DNA of 33,313 bases, taken from NCBI GenBank assembly GCA_910592005.1, contig CAJVPP010000408.1, forward strand, positions 1 to 33,313. Reading direction: 5' to 3'. Below are positions 22,801 to 33,152 of the stretch, one piece after another. The DNA comes from Funneliformis mosseae (lineage: Eukaryota > Glomeromycota > Glomeromycetes > Glomerales > Glomeraceae). The notes below the pieces were generated by a model. It had not been told where the DNA came from, did not search any database, and worked only from the letters and a program-made list of their open reading frames with translations. Both the position numbers and the translations under genes were made by a program. Within the stretch, counting starts at the first letter, position 1. The number at the start of each line of letters is the position of its first letter.

Positions 22801-25800
22801 TAAGATTCCTCTTCCAACCGGAAGTGCAAAATTATTTAAACAATGATTCTGAACACGGTCTAAAACTAATGGAGAACTTTCTTCAATCTGACTGATTATT
22901 CAAATGCTTAAATATGGTTAGAAATATATAATTTATCAAAAAAATGAAAAATCAAACAAGTTATTTAAATATACCTCATATCAGTAGTGATATGTACAAC
23001 ATTACTTGATTGTAAGAGTAGCTGCACTTCATTTAACCTTTTATCACTACCAAATCTTAAATCCGTGATTTCGCGGTTTGAAATTTCACTTGCATTTATT
23101 TCTTCCCGAATTTCTTGTGGTGGAGCGGAAATTGTAGGCTCGATCACTTGTAAAATAGATTGTGGTTTTGGTTCCTATTATCATATGAATAAATTTAATA
23201 AACAAGCAGAATTTTTATGGAGCGTGTAAGGAAGTAAAAAGGCGTCACCGTCTTGCTTCCTCGAGAGTGAATATATCTAATCGGCGTACCAAATTTCAGT
23301 TTGGCTAAATCTTCTCGACCTGTGATAATACACATCATTAACAAAGTTTATAAAGCTTTAGCCTCTCCCTAAAAAAAATCTTCAAGGATATACCTATAAG
23401 TACGTAAGCATCTTCTGGCCAATCTTCTGGGGGATTTTCTCGACACTTCCTAATAGCTTCGCATAAAGGAACAACGATGCCAAACGGTAAAGATTCAATG
23501 TCCTTACTTGTAAATCCAAACTTCACCATTTCAAAAATCGTTGCATTTTCTCCCTCACGAACTAATTTAGTATAGATCGAACATATTTGTCGCATTCTTT
23601 TGCAACAATCAAGATTCTGAACTAAGATATTCTCTCTTATTGGAATGGTGAAAATTCGACTTATATCCATGGGATTTGGAAAAGGTTTAATCTGATCAAC
23701 ATTACTTCGAAAACACTTCAAAATCCATTGAGTTATATCAGGAGGTGAAAAGAAAGGATGATCGGAATTTAACGTTGTGCTCATAAGAACGTCTGAAGTT
23801 TAATAATTAAAAGATTAGTTCGACACGTAAATAATGATTGAACTAATTATGATAATCTTATACTAACCTTCCTTGATAGATAATTTTTTATCTAATCCAT
23901 AATTTATCCTATAATATTCAACATAAATTTTCCAATCCAGAAATGTTGATAATTGAATCAACAATGGTAAAATATCATCAACGTATTTTTGCGTTAAAGT
24001 ATGTAATTTTAGATCTTGATAAACAAGGTGAAGGGATAGGAGTATAGCAGGTAGAAAATTTAAAAATCTTTGGTCGGATTGATTCTTGGCAAAAAACGTC
24101 CCCCTAGATTTTTCACACATTTTAATTATAGAATCATCATCGATTGTCGGTAATTGATCCGATATCGGAAGAATGCATTGTAAATGAGAATTGAAATTAA
24201 ATTTCGTATGATGTGAAGATGAAAGTAAAAAATCCCATCCTTCAATTTCTTCTGCCTTGATGCCTTCATTAGATTTCACAGAAAAAGGAAAGAATGATAA
24301 GAGAGATATAACAAAATTTTCCCACTCATTCCTTCTAGATGCTGATTTCACATCATTATCTTTCGTGTATTGATAACAAAGATATCGTGCTTTAAAGTTA
24401 TAATATAACTCTACTGGTAATGCATAACTTAATATCTCCAGACATTTTCGAACGAGATTAGACCTCGGAACAAAATTCAAGTCCACCCTAAGTAATGTGT
24501 GATTTTGAAAAGCAAAATTTACACGATGACGAACGCGATCTTTCAAATCGCAAACATTTGAATTTAATGGTTTCAAACTTGATATGGTTTTATCCGTTAC
24601 TAGATACTTTTCGATTAATTGATGATGAAAGGTTGACAAAGGGAAAGATTCTTTTTCATAATATGTCTCTTCCAAATTTCGAGCAGAATCAAATAATCCT
24701 TCAAAATCATAGTCCAAATTCAAAGGAATGGTTTCGCCATGGCCAATCCATAGTTCAACTATTGGCTGTTTAATACCTTCCTTTACAAATAAAATATCAT
24801 TGTAATTGAGTCTAGTTGCAGAAATCGGAGAGGCTGCTATGACCTTGGACTCAAATTTGAATAAAGCTTTTAACCCATCCGAATGAGCAAAAATATCCAA
24901 TGCAATGAAACTTTGATTGGATTTAGTAAATATACATAAAATTTCGTGACAATCAAAGTCGTGAGCTATAAATACTATGCTGTCCTCAAATTTTCCACTT
25001 GAGAATTTAGCAAATGCATATTAGATTTAATAATAAGGAATAAAGAAAAAGAACAAAAAGGTTCAATAATCATTAATTACATTTTCGCTACAGGTTCCGT
25101 CCAAAGTAATTCCATATAAATATCGTTTTTCATATCGGATTTGAATCTTAAATCATTATACATGTCATCTGAATTAACACCAGTCGCGTATAAAGTTCGA
25201 TCCACACTTTGAAGAGAAGTTCTTCCTTCGGAACCTTGAAATGAATCATCAAGACCAATAGAGATTCGTCGCTCTTTATTTTGCAATGAATTATCAGAAC
25301 GAACGTTTGAACTTCTTCGATTACTGGTTTTGATGGGAGATGAGCAAATCCTTTCCAACATTTTTAAACTATTTTCTTTCTTTATAGCATACCTATATAC
25401 AGAATGCCTAAGAGTTTTACGACTTAACGTAACTATAATAAGATTGTTTCCTTGATCATCGCGATCATTGACAAAAATCACGACTTCTTCATTATCCGAA
25501 AAAGGTCGTGTTGTTCCTAATATTTTGACCTTCTCTCCCTCACAAATTATCTTATCCACAATTGAAATAGGTTTGATATTCTCTAAAGGGTCTAATATAC
25601 TATAAAGAACCGGGAAGGGACCAGCTGTGAAATTAGATATATTTAAGGAATATTCATCCTCCGAATCACGTTGAAGGATAACGCCAATGTTCATCGCCCA
25701 AGCACAACGTACGTGAGAGGGGACTCTTATCAAGAAATGTTGACCGTCTAAGAAGTACACTTTGGCGTAATTTTCAAGGAGCACAAAGAGAGCACGTTGT

Positions 25801-26183
25801 CTTTCCGTTTGCAAGGGTTTTTTATGATAAGTATCTGAACGTTTTTCAAGATAGTAGGAATGATAACTTTTTGCCACCTTAAACCAAACGAATAAAGCCT
25901 GCACAACTGGCTCTTCATACGTGAAGGTTTTATACAAGATATTTCCCCTACTCCAAATGACTGTATTATCGAAAGTACAAAGTTCTTCTTCAAAGTCGTC
26001 CAGTCTACTTGTTTCTTGTGAGGTTCTATTGAACCCCTCATAGAGTTTATAATTATTATTTAATTCTCCAGGTTGATAACTTTTATTGTACGAATTATGA
26101 GGGAAATCTTCAGGTTGATCTTTAGATTTTTTATAATATCGTTCCCCAAAAGTAATAAAATTTCCTAAAACGCGTACTTCCAT
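19897..26183 (-). CDS. APC1: Anaphase-promoting complex subunit 1 (APC1)
   Basis: Eight exons on the minus strand: 26183-25081, 24997-23868, 23792-23394, 23319-23249, 23174-22975, 22891-21555, 21473-20785 and 20709-19897, giving 1913 residues (human 1944). APC1 is the largest scaffold of the APC/C ubiquitin ligase that drives mitotic exit. The N-terminal ~600 residues fit its beta-propeller. The middle has ESLPFGIVVPLCEAIR, DWPEDAYVLIG and FALPVGRGILTY. The proteasome/cyclosome (PC) repeats run from about residue 1040, with HAGFLLGLGFNGHL, IALVLGLPASYIGTMD, AALLGIGLLYMNT, SLAAGLSLGF, GATIALGLLYLK, YYIIAGACFSMALKYAGS and LGFLFLGGGTYTLSTSN. The C-terminus has DNRAHLQAFRHLWVLAAEPR. An SRRSS-rich, low-conservation loop near 300-340 is a likely phosphoregulated segment. 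The start ATG at 26183 is the first in the frame. Two CACGTG elements lie within 200 bp upstream. Confidence 0.95.
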
Positions 26184-26618
26184 CTTTAGAATTTGAGATA
26201 ATTTTGGATTTCACTGCAACCTTAATTCACTTTTTACGGATGAAGTTAGACCAACAAACGAATCAAACTTTTATAGTCACGTGGAATAACGTGAAATTTG
26301 GGCAAATTTAAACCTAGACTCCGGGTTTAGGTTATTATCCTAAATAAATTTTTTAAGTACTTTTCACGTGATACGTACAATTGCACCCGGGGTACATTTT
26401 AAGAATGCCCTGAAAATTTTATTAAAAAACGTTATTTAAGCTAGTCCCAAATTAATTCCATTCGCTAAAGCAAAAAAAAAAACCAACAACATTGACTTAG
26501 GAACAACTTTAATAAAGCTTGCTTTGCTTGTTGACTTTTTTTTTATTATACTATTAACGAATTAAAAAAAATATATATATATAATTTTAAATCTTCTTTT
26601 TTTTCAATCTGTACTGTT
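26184..26618. promoter_or_regulatory. APC1 promoter and eL30 3' flank
   Basis: 435 bp. TCACGTGG is at 26277-26284 and TCACGTGA at 26364-26371, 94 and 181 bp before the APC1 ATG. Another ACGTGA follows the first (26289-26294). The half closer to eL30 is A+T rich with an ATATATAT run near 26571-26582 and holds the eL30 3' end. No gene is seen. Confidence 0.45.
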
Positions 26619-27158
26619 TTATTGAGAGCTAGAAAGAATATCAGAATCACCAGGATCGGTGATACTTAAAACACCAACACGGAAGTATTTACCACAGGCT
26701 GTTCCGAGATCAATGTTATCTAATTTAAAGCATTAAAAATTAATAATTAAAAAAAAATTAAATCATTATTAAATAGTAATTGACGGAGAGTATGCTTACT
26801 GCCAGTATAATGATGTACAGTAGTTTTTGAAAGCATAGCATAATATTCCAATTCATTTTTCCTCAATTGTGGACAATTTCCAGAGATAATAACAAGTTTG
26901 GCTAATATAAAAAAAAAGAAAGTGTTAATTTCAAAGGGACTATCTTTGCCAGCCGATTTCAAAAAAAAAAGTGTGCCGACTCCTGACCCTTATTATATTC
27001 GTTTATAACTTAAAAATTAATATTAAATACCAACCTTTGCCTTGACGAAGAGTTTTAAGAGTGGATTTGTATCCTAAAACATACTTGCCACTCTTCATTA
27101 CTAGTGCCAGACGTGAATTGATTGATTCGGTGGCTTTTTTAGATTTCTTTATGGCCAT
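26619..27158 (-). CDS. RPL30: Large-subunit ribosomal protein eL30
   Basis: Three coding exons on the minus strand: 27158-27035, 26901-26800 and 26719-26619, giving 108 residues (yeast 105). eL30 is a cytosolic 60S protein that binds kink-turn RNA. The sequence follows the family throughout: [76 protein letters not shown] region and [20 protein letters not shown], ending DSDILSSSQ. An upstream non-coding exon is likely. A donor at 27277 (GACGG|GTAATT) and an acceptor at 27175 (AATCAG|ACAGG) would remove a 103-nt leader intron. It shares its upstream region with BLOC1S4. Confidence 0.96.
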
Positions 27159-27450
27159 TCTTGCTAATTCCTGTCTGATTTTACAAAGATTAATAATATG
27201 TATCCGTTAAATTCCATCAATCAATTTATCATGAAATAAATTTTATATAACTCATAATTGTTATAAATTGTAATTACCCGTCAACGGTGAGGTCAAATAC
27301 TGAAAAAAAAAAAAAAAAAAAAAAAAATTATTTTAAATATCCAGATCGATCATTTATATCACGTGATATCTTGTAGGTGCATGAATCAAAAGTTTTTCCG
27401 AAGGATTTGAAGGATTATATAACTCTCTCCCACTTTAACACCTTTATCTA
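27159..27450. promoter_or_regulatory. Divergent promoter of eL30 and BLOC1S4, with leader intron
   Basis: 292 bp between start codons. Next to the eL30 ATG is its probable leader intron (minus strand, 27277 down to 27175). A 25-nt A tract follows at 27303-27327. A perfect TCACGTGA palindrome at 27359-27366 lies 85 bp before the BLOC1S4 ATG and about 60-80 bp upstream of the presumed eL30 leader exon. It is therefore placed to serve both genes. Confidence 0.45.
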
Positions 27451-28173
27451 ATGGATGACAAAGATAACCCCGATCCTAGCTTCGACATTAGCAAAGTCTC
27501 ACAAGAACTTGCGAACCATTTAAATGCCTATGAAAACAGCGCAGAAGTCATGAATGATATCCGTAATACTATTGAGACAACAACAGTCCAAATGGAAGAT
27601 ACCAAAAGATCTTTGGAACAGGTAAATTATCTTGTTTTATCATTAATTTTTATTTAATAACCAAACTCAAAGAATGTAGTAGGTTCGTTCTGACGCCGAT
27701 ACGCGTTCTGAAGTTGCCTCGAAAGAACTTTACGAGGCTGCCCATCACTTGGACGCATTATATGATAAGATCGATGCATTGGAAGTAAGAATTAAATTAT
27801 AAATCATTTATATATTTGATTCAGTCTTTTTTTTTTTTAAAGAGTATAGTAATCTTCCTTGAGTAGCGGTTCGTAAATATAGTCAAAGGAAGCGTAAACG
27901 AAGTAGCGGATCGTGTTGAGGAAGCAGAAAGTTTTCTTACAAGTCCGATTAATCGAGTTTTAGATACAATAAGACTGGTAAAATGATTTCCAAATAAAAT
28001 GTGAAAATTGTGAATTATGTCAATTAAAAAAAAAAATTAAATGCCAATAAATTATTACTTTATTACAGAATACGGCCAAATCAGTTGGCCCCGATGATTT
28101 AAGTCTTCCACCAATGAAACCTTTAAATATTTATTGTACCTCTGATTATTTTCCGTCATCATCCAATGAATGA
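27451..28173 (+). CDS. BLOC1S4: BLOC-1 subunit 4 / cappuccino-like protein
   Basis: Four exons: 27451-27621, 27683-27784, 27867-27977 and 28069-28173, giving 162 residues. BLOC-1 is an octameric coiled-coil complex that acts in endosome-to-lysosome(vacuole) sorting; the yeast relative of this subunit is CNL1. Most of the protein is predicted coiled coil (for example VMNDIRNTIETTTVQMEDTK, then LDALYDKIDALERFVNIVKG and VNEVADRVEEAES). The pattern KIDALERFV followed by a second helix and the C-terminal YCTSDYFPSS matches animal BLOC1S4, which has KVDRLEAFV and a TEDYFP end. Sequence identity is modest, so the name rests on motif order and the distinctive C-terminus. Its stop codon is only 14 bp from the stop of the convergent ADAT1 gene. 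Confidence 0.72.
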
Positions 28174-28187
28174 TATAATTTATTAAT

Positions 28188-30304
28188 TTATTCCGTTATT
28201 ATTTCACCGTTTAAATTAAAACATTCATATATTTCACTAGGACATTTTATCCATTGATTGAACTTTTGTTCTCGAAGTATCCTTTTAGCAGTTTGATAAT
28301 CTTTACTTGCTAATTTATACATCCTATAAGTCTTATCATTTGGTGGATTTATAAATTTTCTATTTATAATAGAATATTTATTTGTTAACGTTAATTGAGA
28401 GTTTTAAGTAATATACGCGAATTTTTACCTTAAATTAAATGGTACCAAATTCCTAGGAATTTGTCTTAATAATGAATCTAAACTTTGAAATAAACATAAT
28501 TTTGCAACCGAACATCTACATTGAATTTAGAGATTTGTAAAAATTTGGCTAATAAAAAAATTATTATATTTGATTCATTGAGGGGAAATGTTTAATTACC
28601 GAGTTTTATGTGAGTATTCTCCTGTTTTTTTTGATTTAATAGCACCTTGTTTTCTCCCAGAAACAAGGATTTCTGGAGATCTCGCTCCTTTATACCATAC
28701 TAAGGCTTTAGAAACAAAAAGGTATAATAAAATAATTTAATTACGATAAATTCGAAAAAGGATGATAAGTATTTTATGTACCTGTACTTGATGAGACCAA
28801 GTTCTCATTGGGAAAGCGTGACGATAAACAAAATTTCGATCTTTCAAATGGTTCGCTTGACTTTGAAATTATTGGTTTATGTAAAGAGTATTCATGTGGA
28901 AGATCTTTAGAGAATCAGGTGGTTGATACATGAAAATCTAACTTCATAAAACCATACTTATTTTATATTTCATACCATTCAACCCTTCGATCCGTTCACA
29001 CAAAGCACGAGACAAGGATTCTTGTGAGAACATATCACCCACAACGATAGAAGATAAATATATTGGGGAGATAAGTTCAGATAATAGAGCAGATTGTAAA
29101 CCAACGACATTCCATTGTGCTATTTTGTCACTATAAATTAAAATCATAGAAAGTAAATCATCTTGATACGAACATGAGAGATGTAAATAAATTTCATGAT
29201 TTTAAACCTGCATGACATCGATAAAGTTGGTTCTGAATCAACCCTTCCTAAATTCACGAAAATATCTAAAACATCAATTGTGAATTTATTGACAATTCAC
29301 TTATAAAATGAGTAACAAACCCGGCTTTGTTCTTAAAACTCCTAAAGAGTCGTAATCAATCCTTCCCTTTCTAAACCCTTCCCTTCCTTTCTCTACATAA
29401 ACTTTGTCATGAGTATTCAAATTCTTGTTAATTTCACGATCATAATTTTGGGGGATTGGTTGCGATAAATGATTATATGAATTCATATAAAGTTCAGCAT
29501 CTTCTAAAGATTGATTTGAAGCTAAACTTGTTGTTGACGCATCACCACCTATACAAGTAAATTATATTAGACACAATTATGCAACCATCATAGACATAAT
29601 AAAGTTAAAAAATACTTACAAGGTGCCTGACTGATATACATATGAAAACTCAATTTATCATCCTTTAGTAAAAATGGTTTGTTTCCAATTTGATCTTGGT
29701 TCTCCGTTTCATTATTAAAATGTTCATTAATCTGAAAATATCTTGATTCGGATGTTAAAGCCAATTCCAATTCTTTCACGATAAATCTGAAATTATACAC
29801 GAAAATTAATTTTTTATCATAATCATGTGACTTCGAGTGAAACTTTCGATACCTTACTTTACGAATCCTCGTTTGGCCAATACTTCGGCATGACTATCAT
29901 GAACCAAATCTCCTAATTTACTAAGTTTACTTTGTGGTAGGCATTTTAATCCACTTCTAAATAATTTGGTTCGATCACGTGAGCAAGGTTTATTAATAAA
30001 TCAAAGGTGATAGAATTATAATTCAATAGAAATTTACCCAAGTGAAATACACGTCAAATCATGTTCTCCAGTATCTGTAAATAAAATCCTAGTTATGAAT
30101 ACCTTTACATCACATCTTCTCTCTCGTCTTTTATGATGATTTACCTGTGATATGACAGGCAATAATACCAACAAGAATGGTCCATTCAAATTTATGTTGA
30201 ATTCCTATAGGTTTATCGGAATTATTTTTGGATAATGATTTATATGCTCTTTGACAAGTTAAGGATATTTCAGATATTATCTTTGAATTAGAAAATGATG
30301 CCAT
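28188..30304 (-). CDS. TAD1: tRNA-specific adenosine deaminase 1 (TAD1/ADAT1)
   Basis: Eleven exons on the minus strand: 30304-30145, 30074-30038, 29956-29858, 29786-29620, 29548-29321, 29247-29208, 29130-28976, 28904-28782, 28705-28600, 28515-28429 and 28359-28188, giving 457 residues. The enzyme deaminates A37 of tRNA-Ala to inosine. The deaminase core is visible: GLKCLPQSKLSKLGDLVHDS leads into the zinc-binding and catalytic HAE (88-90), the second motif is PCGDAS with Cys155 (its codon split by an intron), and the third ligand is Cys243 in SMSCSDK. The conserved KIAQWNVVGLQSALLS and PIYLSSIVVG follow, and the C-terminal helix region has WYKGARSPEILVSGRKQGA. ADAR-type double-stranded RNA-binding domains are absent, as expected. 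Two exons are only 37 and 40 nt. A TCACGTGA lies 47 bp upstream of the start codon. Confidence 0.93.
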
Positions 30305-30350
30305 ATTGCTTTTTTTTTAAACCAATTTTTAAATCCAATTTATATATCAA

Positions 30351-30358
30351 TCACGTGA
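30351..30358. promoter_or_regulatory. TCACGTGA palindrome upstream of TAD1/ADAT1
   Basis: A perfect TCACGTGA copy lies 47 bp before the ADAT1 start codon, in otherwise A+T-rich DNA. A further copy sits in the second intron of that gene at 29975-29982. Confidence 0.45.
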
Positions 30359-30517
30359 TTACGCAATAAAGTTATCCAATTATATTCTGACGTAAAATGA
30401 ATTTACAAATGATAAAATTACTACATTTGTATTAATAAGATCAAACTTTAATATAATTATAATGATTTTTATTATTATCAATAATTAATTTAATTAAATA
30501 AATCAATTTATATTATT

Positions 30518-30669
30518 GTCCGGAGCGAAGCGTAGGACTATATATGTTTAGGAGTGTTAGTAAAAGATCTCGGTCACGTGAATATTTCCGTTTGTCACGC
30601 CGCGTGTACGATAAGATCAGTAAATAAAAAAAACAAAAATCAAATAACAAAAATAATTTCGCTCCGGAC
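30518..30669. mobile_element. Candidate 152-bp MITE-like element with 12-bp inverted ends
   Basis: GTCCGGAGCGAA at 30518-30529 is the exact reverse complement of TTCGCTCCGGAC at 30658-30669. The interior is noticeably richer in G+C than the surrounding A+T desert and includes a TCACGTGA (30574-30581) and GTCACGCCGCGTGTACG. No open frame is present, so it would be non-autonomous. A clear target-site duplication was not found: flanks are TATTATT on the left and TTAAAAT on the right. It could also be a GC-rich regulatory or structured-RNA segment. Confidence 0.45.
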
Positions 30670-30990
30670 TTAAAATGGTTTCTATTTCCTAGTTATCTAT
30701 AAAATTAATATATTATTTAATTTATATTATAGATATTTTTAATAAAAAGAAAAAAATCTTTGAAAATATATTTTGAATTAATGTTAAATCTGAACTTATT
30801 TATTAAAAAAATTTTTAAACTATAAAATAGAGTTTTGTAATTTGAAGCTATAGCTCTATAGCGTAAGTATTGTATATCATGTGGTTTGATGATTTGTGAT
30901 ACTGAAAATGAAAAATTATTTACTTTATTTATTTTTAAGTAAAATGTTATAAACACATAATAAAAAATTTATTAATAAATTAAATACTAA

Positions 30991-31215
30991 CTATTCTTTA
31001 CAATTCTTTTGATAATATCCAACATCCTTATATTTCTTACAATATCTTTATCTTTTTTCTTTACTTTTACTTTCATATGATGATTTGAAATATTTAATTT
31101 TAATAATTGATCTTTTTCACATTTTTTCTTAAGATTTTAAAGTATACTTATATGATTTTCTTCATTACTTTCATTATCATTAGATTATTTATTATCAGTA
31201 TTTTTATTGAAAACT
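30991..31215 (-). pseudogene. Degraded coding remnant with broken CCHC zinc knuckle
   Basis: Read on the minus strand, codons from 31041 down to 30991 give C-K-K-Y-K-D-V-G-Y-Y-Q-K-N-C-K-E-stop. The spacing is exactly that of a C-X2-C-X4-H-X4-C knuckle in which the second Cys (31030-31032) and the His (31015-31017) are both Tyr codons (TAT). A TAA stop also interrupts the frame at 31048-31050. A second frame just upstream (about 31215-31080) reads acidic and coiled-coil-like residues (SNDNESNEENHISIL), also with TAA stops. CCHC knuckles end many retroelement Gag proteins and some DNA-transposon proteins. Which kind this was cannot be told. Confidence 0.4.
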
Positions 31216-32121
31216 TATAATAATTTTTTAAGCTAATAAAATTTTCTTTTGCTTTAAAAAGCTTTTAAATAACTTTTTTATATATTCTATATAACTTTTA
31301 ATTATCAAATAGAAAAATTAACTAATGAATATGAAGTTATATAAAATTATATAATATAATGATTTATTAATACAAATTTACAAATTCTACAAATTCTAAT
31401 ATAAAATCTATAAAATTCTGCCAATTTTTCAAATATTAATGATAACTTAATTTCATAGATTAAATAAAGTTTAAAATTCTTAGTTTATTTATATTTTATT
31501 TATTAAATTAGTTAATTTATAACATAACAATTAGTTTATTGTAATAAAAAGATTTTGTATAAATAAATAGACTCTTTGCTTATATTATAATTAATTCTTT
31601 TGCAAATCTGAATTTAATATTATAATAAAAGAATTAATTAAAACTTATAATTTTTTATCTTTTAGCATCTTCATATAGTTTGACATGATTCTTATATAAA
31701 ATTTGTAATTAAATAGGGCCACTGATTATTAAGATATCATATTAAGATAATTATATTGAGAATAATTTTCCTAAGTAACATAAGTGTAATCATGTATACT
31801 TTGGCTATTTTAATACTAATAAACTTAGTAAATATTATATCAAGTATCACAATGAGATTTTAATCATTATAATTAGGAATCCTAATTGAATATATCATCT
31901 AAATTTTTTAATTAAAGTTATTTATAAATTTATTTTTTAAATCTTCATACTTAACAGATTTGTTAAACTTAATATATATCTCGATTAAATTAACAGTTAG
32001 ACAAATTTTAAATATTTTAATTACAGATAGTAATCTTAAATAAAAATTTAAAAATATAATTAATCTAAGTTAAAGAATTTTACAATAAGAGAATAAGTTA
32101 GATATGAAATTTAGACTACTT

Positions 32122-32274
32122 GAGCTTTTTGCAATAAAAAGGAAGGAAATTATCAAAAAAATTTTTTTTTACTTTATAAGCTAAATATTATTTTTTTAAT
32201 AAAATAAGTTCAGATTTAACATTAACTCAAAAAAATTTTTTTGATAGTTTCCTTTCTTTTTATTATAAAGAGCC
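32122..32274. repeat. Imperfect inverted repeat, arms about 46 bp
   Basis: The left arm 32122-32167 (GAGCTTTTTGCAATAAAAAGG..., then GGAAATTATCAAAAAAATTT) matches the reverse complement of the right arm 32229-32274 (..GATAGTTTCC, CTTTCTTTTTATTA, AAGAGCC) with a handful of mismatches. The arms are separated by about 61 bp. It may be a foldback or MITE remnant. No coding capacity. Confidence 0.6.
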
Positions 32275-32280
32275 TATTTG

Positions 32281-32312
32281 TTATAAGCATTACTTGAAAA
32301 TAATGCTTATAA
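32281..32312. repeat. Perfect 12-bp stem, 8-nt loop hairpin
   Basis: TTATAAGCATTA (32281-32292), loop CTTGAAAA, then TAATGCTTATAA (32301-32312). The stem is a perfect inverted repeat and lies 6 bp after the larger inverted repeat. Confidence 0.65.
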
Positions 32313-33102
32313 TTAATTTTATATTAAATAATAAAAAAACATATATATATATATATAAATTATTCTTTAAAAGTATTATATAATATTTTATTATTAATAA
32401 ATTTTTTACAATTATAATTCATATTTTTAATAAATTATTAAGTCTTATAAAAAAATAATCTGTTTTATTGCTGATAATGAATTTTAATATTAAAATCTTC
32501 AAAAAAATATTTTATTTTAAAAAAAAAATTTATAAATTTTATTTAAAGATTTTATCTTATGCTAATATCAAAAATATTTTAAAAATACTGAAAAAATTAA
32601 ACAAATTAAACATAGAAATAAAATTTTAATATAAAATCTTTTTTTAAGATTTTGAATAGATAAAATTATAATAATTTTTTACAATTTATGCATTTATAAT
32701 ATATTTTTAATAAAAATAAAATTTTTGATTTAAATAATATTTATAATTTGAATAAAATTTGTAAGAGCAAAAAGCAAATAATATTTATTATATAAAATTT
32801 TATTATTATAAACTTATATCTCAGAATCTAGAAATATATATAAAGTTAAATGATATATAACTATTATAGAGGTATTAGATAGAATAAGCTATTGATTTAC
32901 ATATTTTTTAAAATTTTTTAATTATAGTTAGATTATCAGTTTGTATATTTTTAGGCAAATTTTTAATACATAAGAAACTAGATTTGCATATTTTGGTTTA
33001 AATTTAATGTTAATTACATAATTAATTATAGAATTATAAATAATTAAAATAATTACAAAATAGTAATTATTATAGAATGATAAATAATTATAGGATAATA
33101 AT

Positions 33103-33152
33103 TTAATTAACAAATTTTAGATTATATACAAAATAATAAATTTGTTAATTAA
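33103..33152. repeat. 15-bp perfect inverted repeat
   Basis: TTAATTAACAAATTT at 33103-33117 and AAATTTGTTAATTAA at 33138-33152, 20 bp apart, embedded in A+T-rich DNA with further overlapping ATTAATTATA palindromes to 33190. It may simply reflect base composition. Confidence 0.5.

Noticed and set aside
24495..24773. 92-codon plus-strand open frame inside APC1
   Set aside because: Antisense shadow of APC1 exon 2.
30717..30956. 79-codon minus-strand open frame downstream of the dead zinc knuckle
   Set aside because: Mostly I, F, K, N and Y residues. It could be part of the same decayed element, but nothing in it can be identified.
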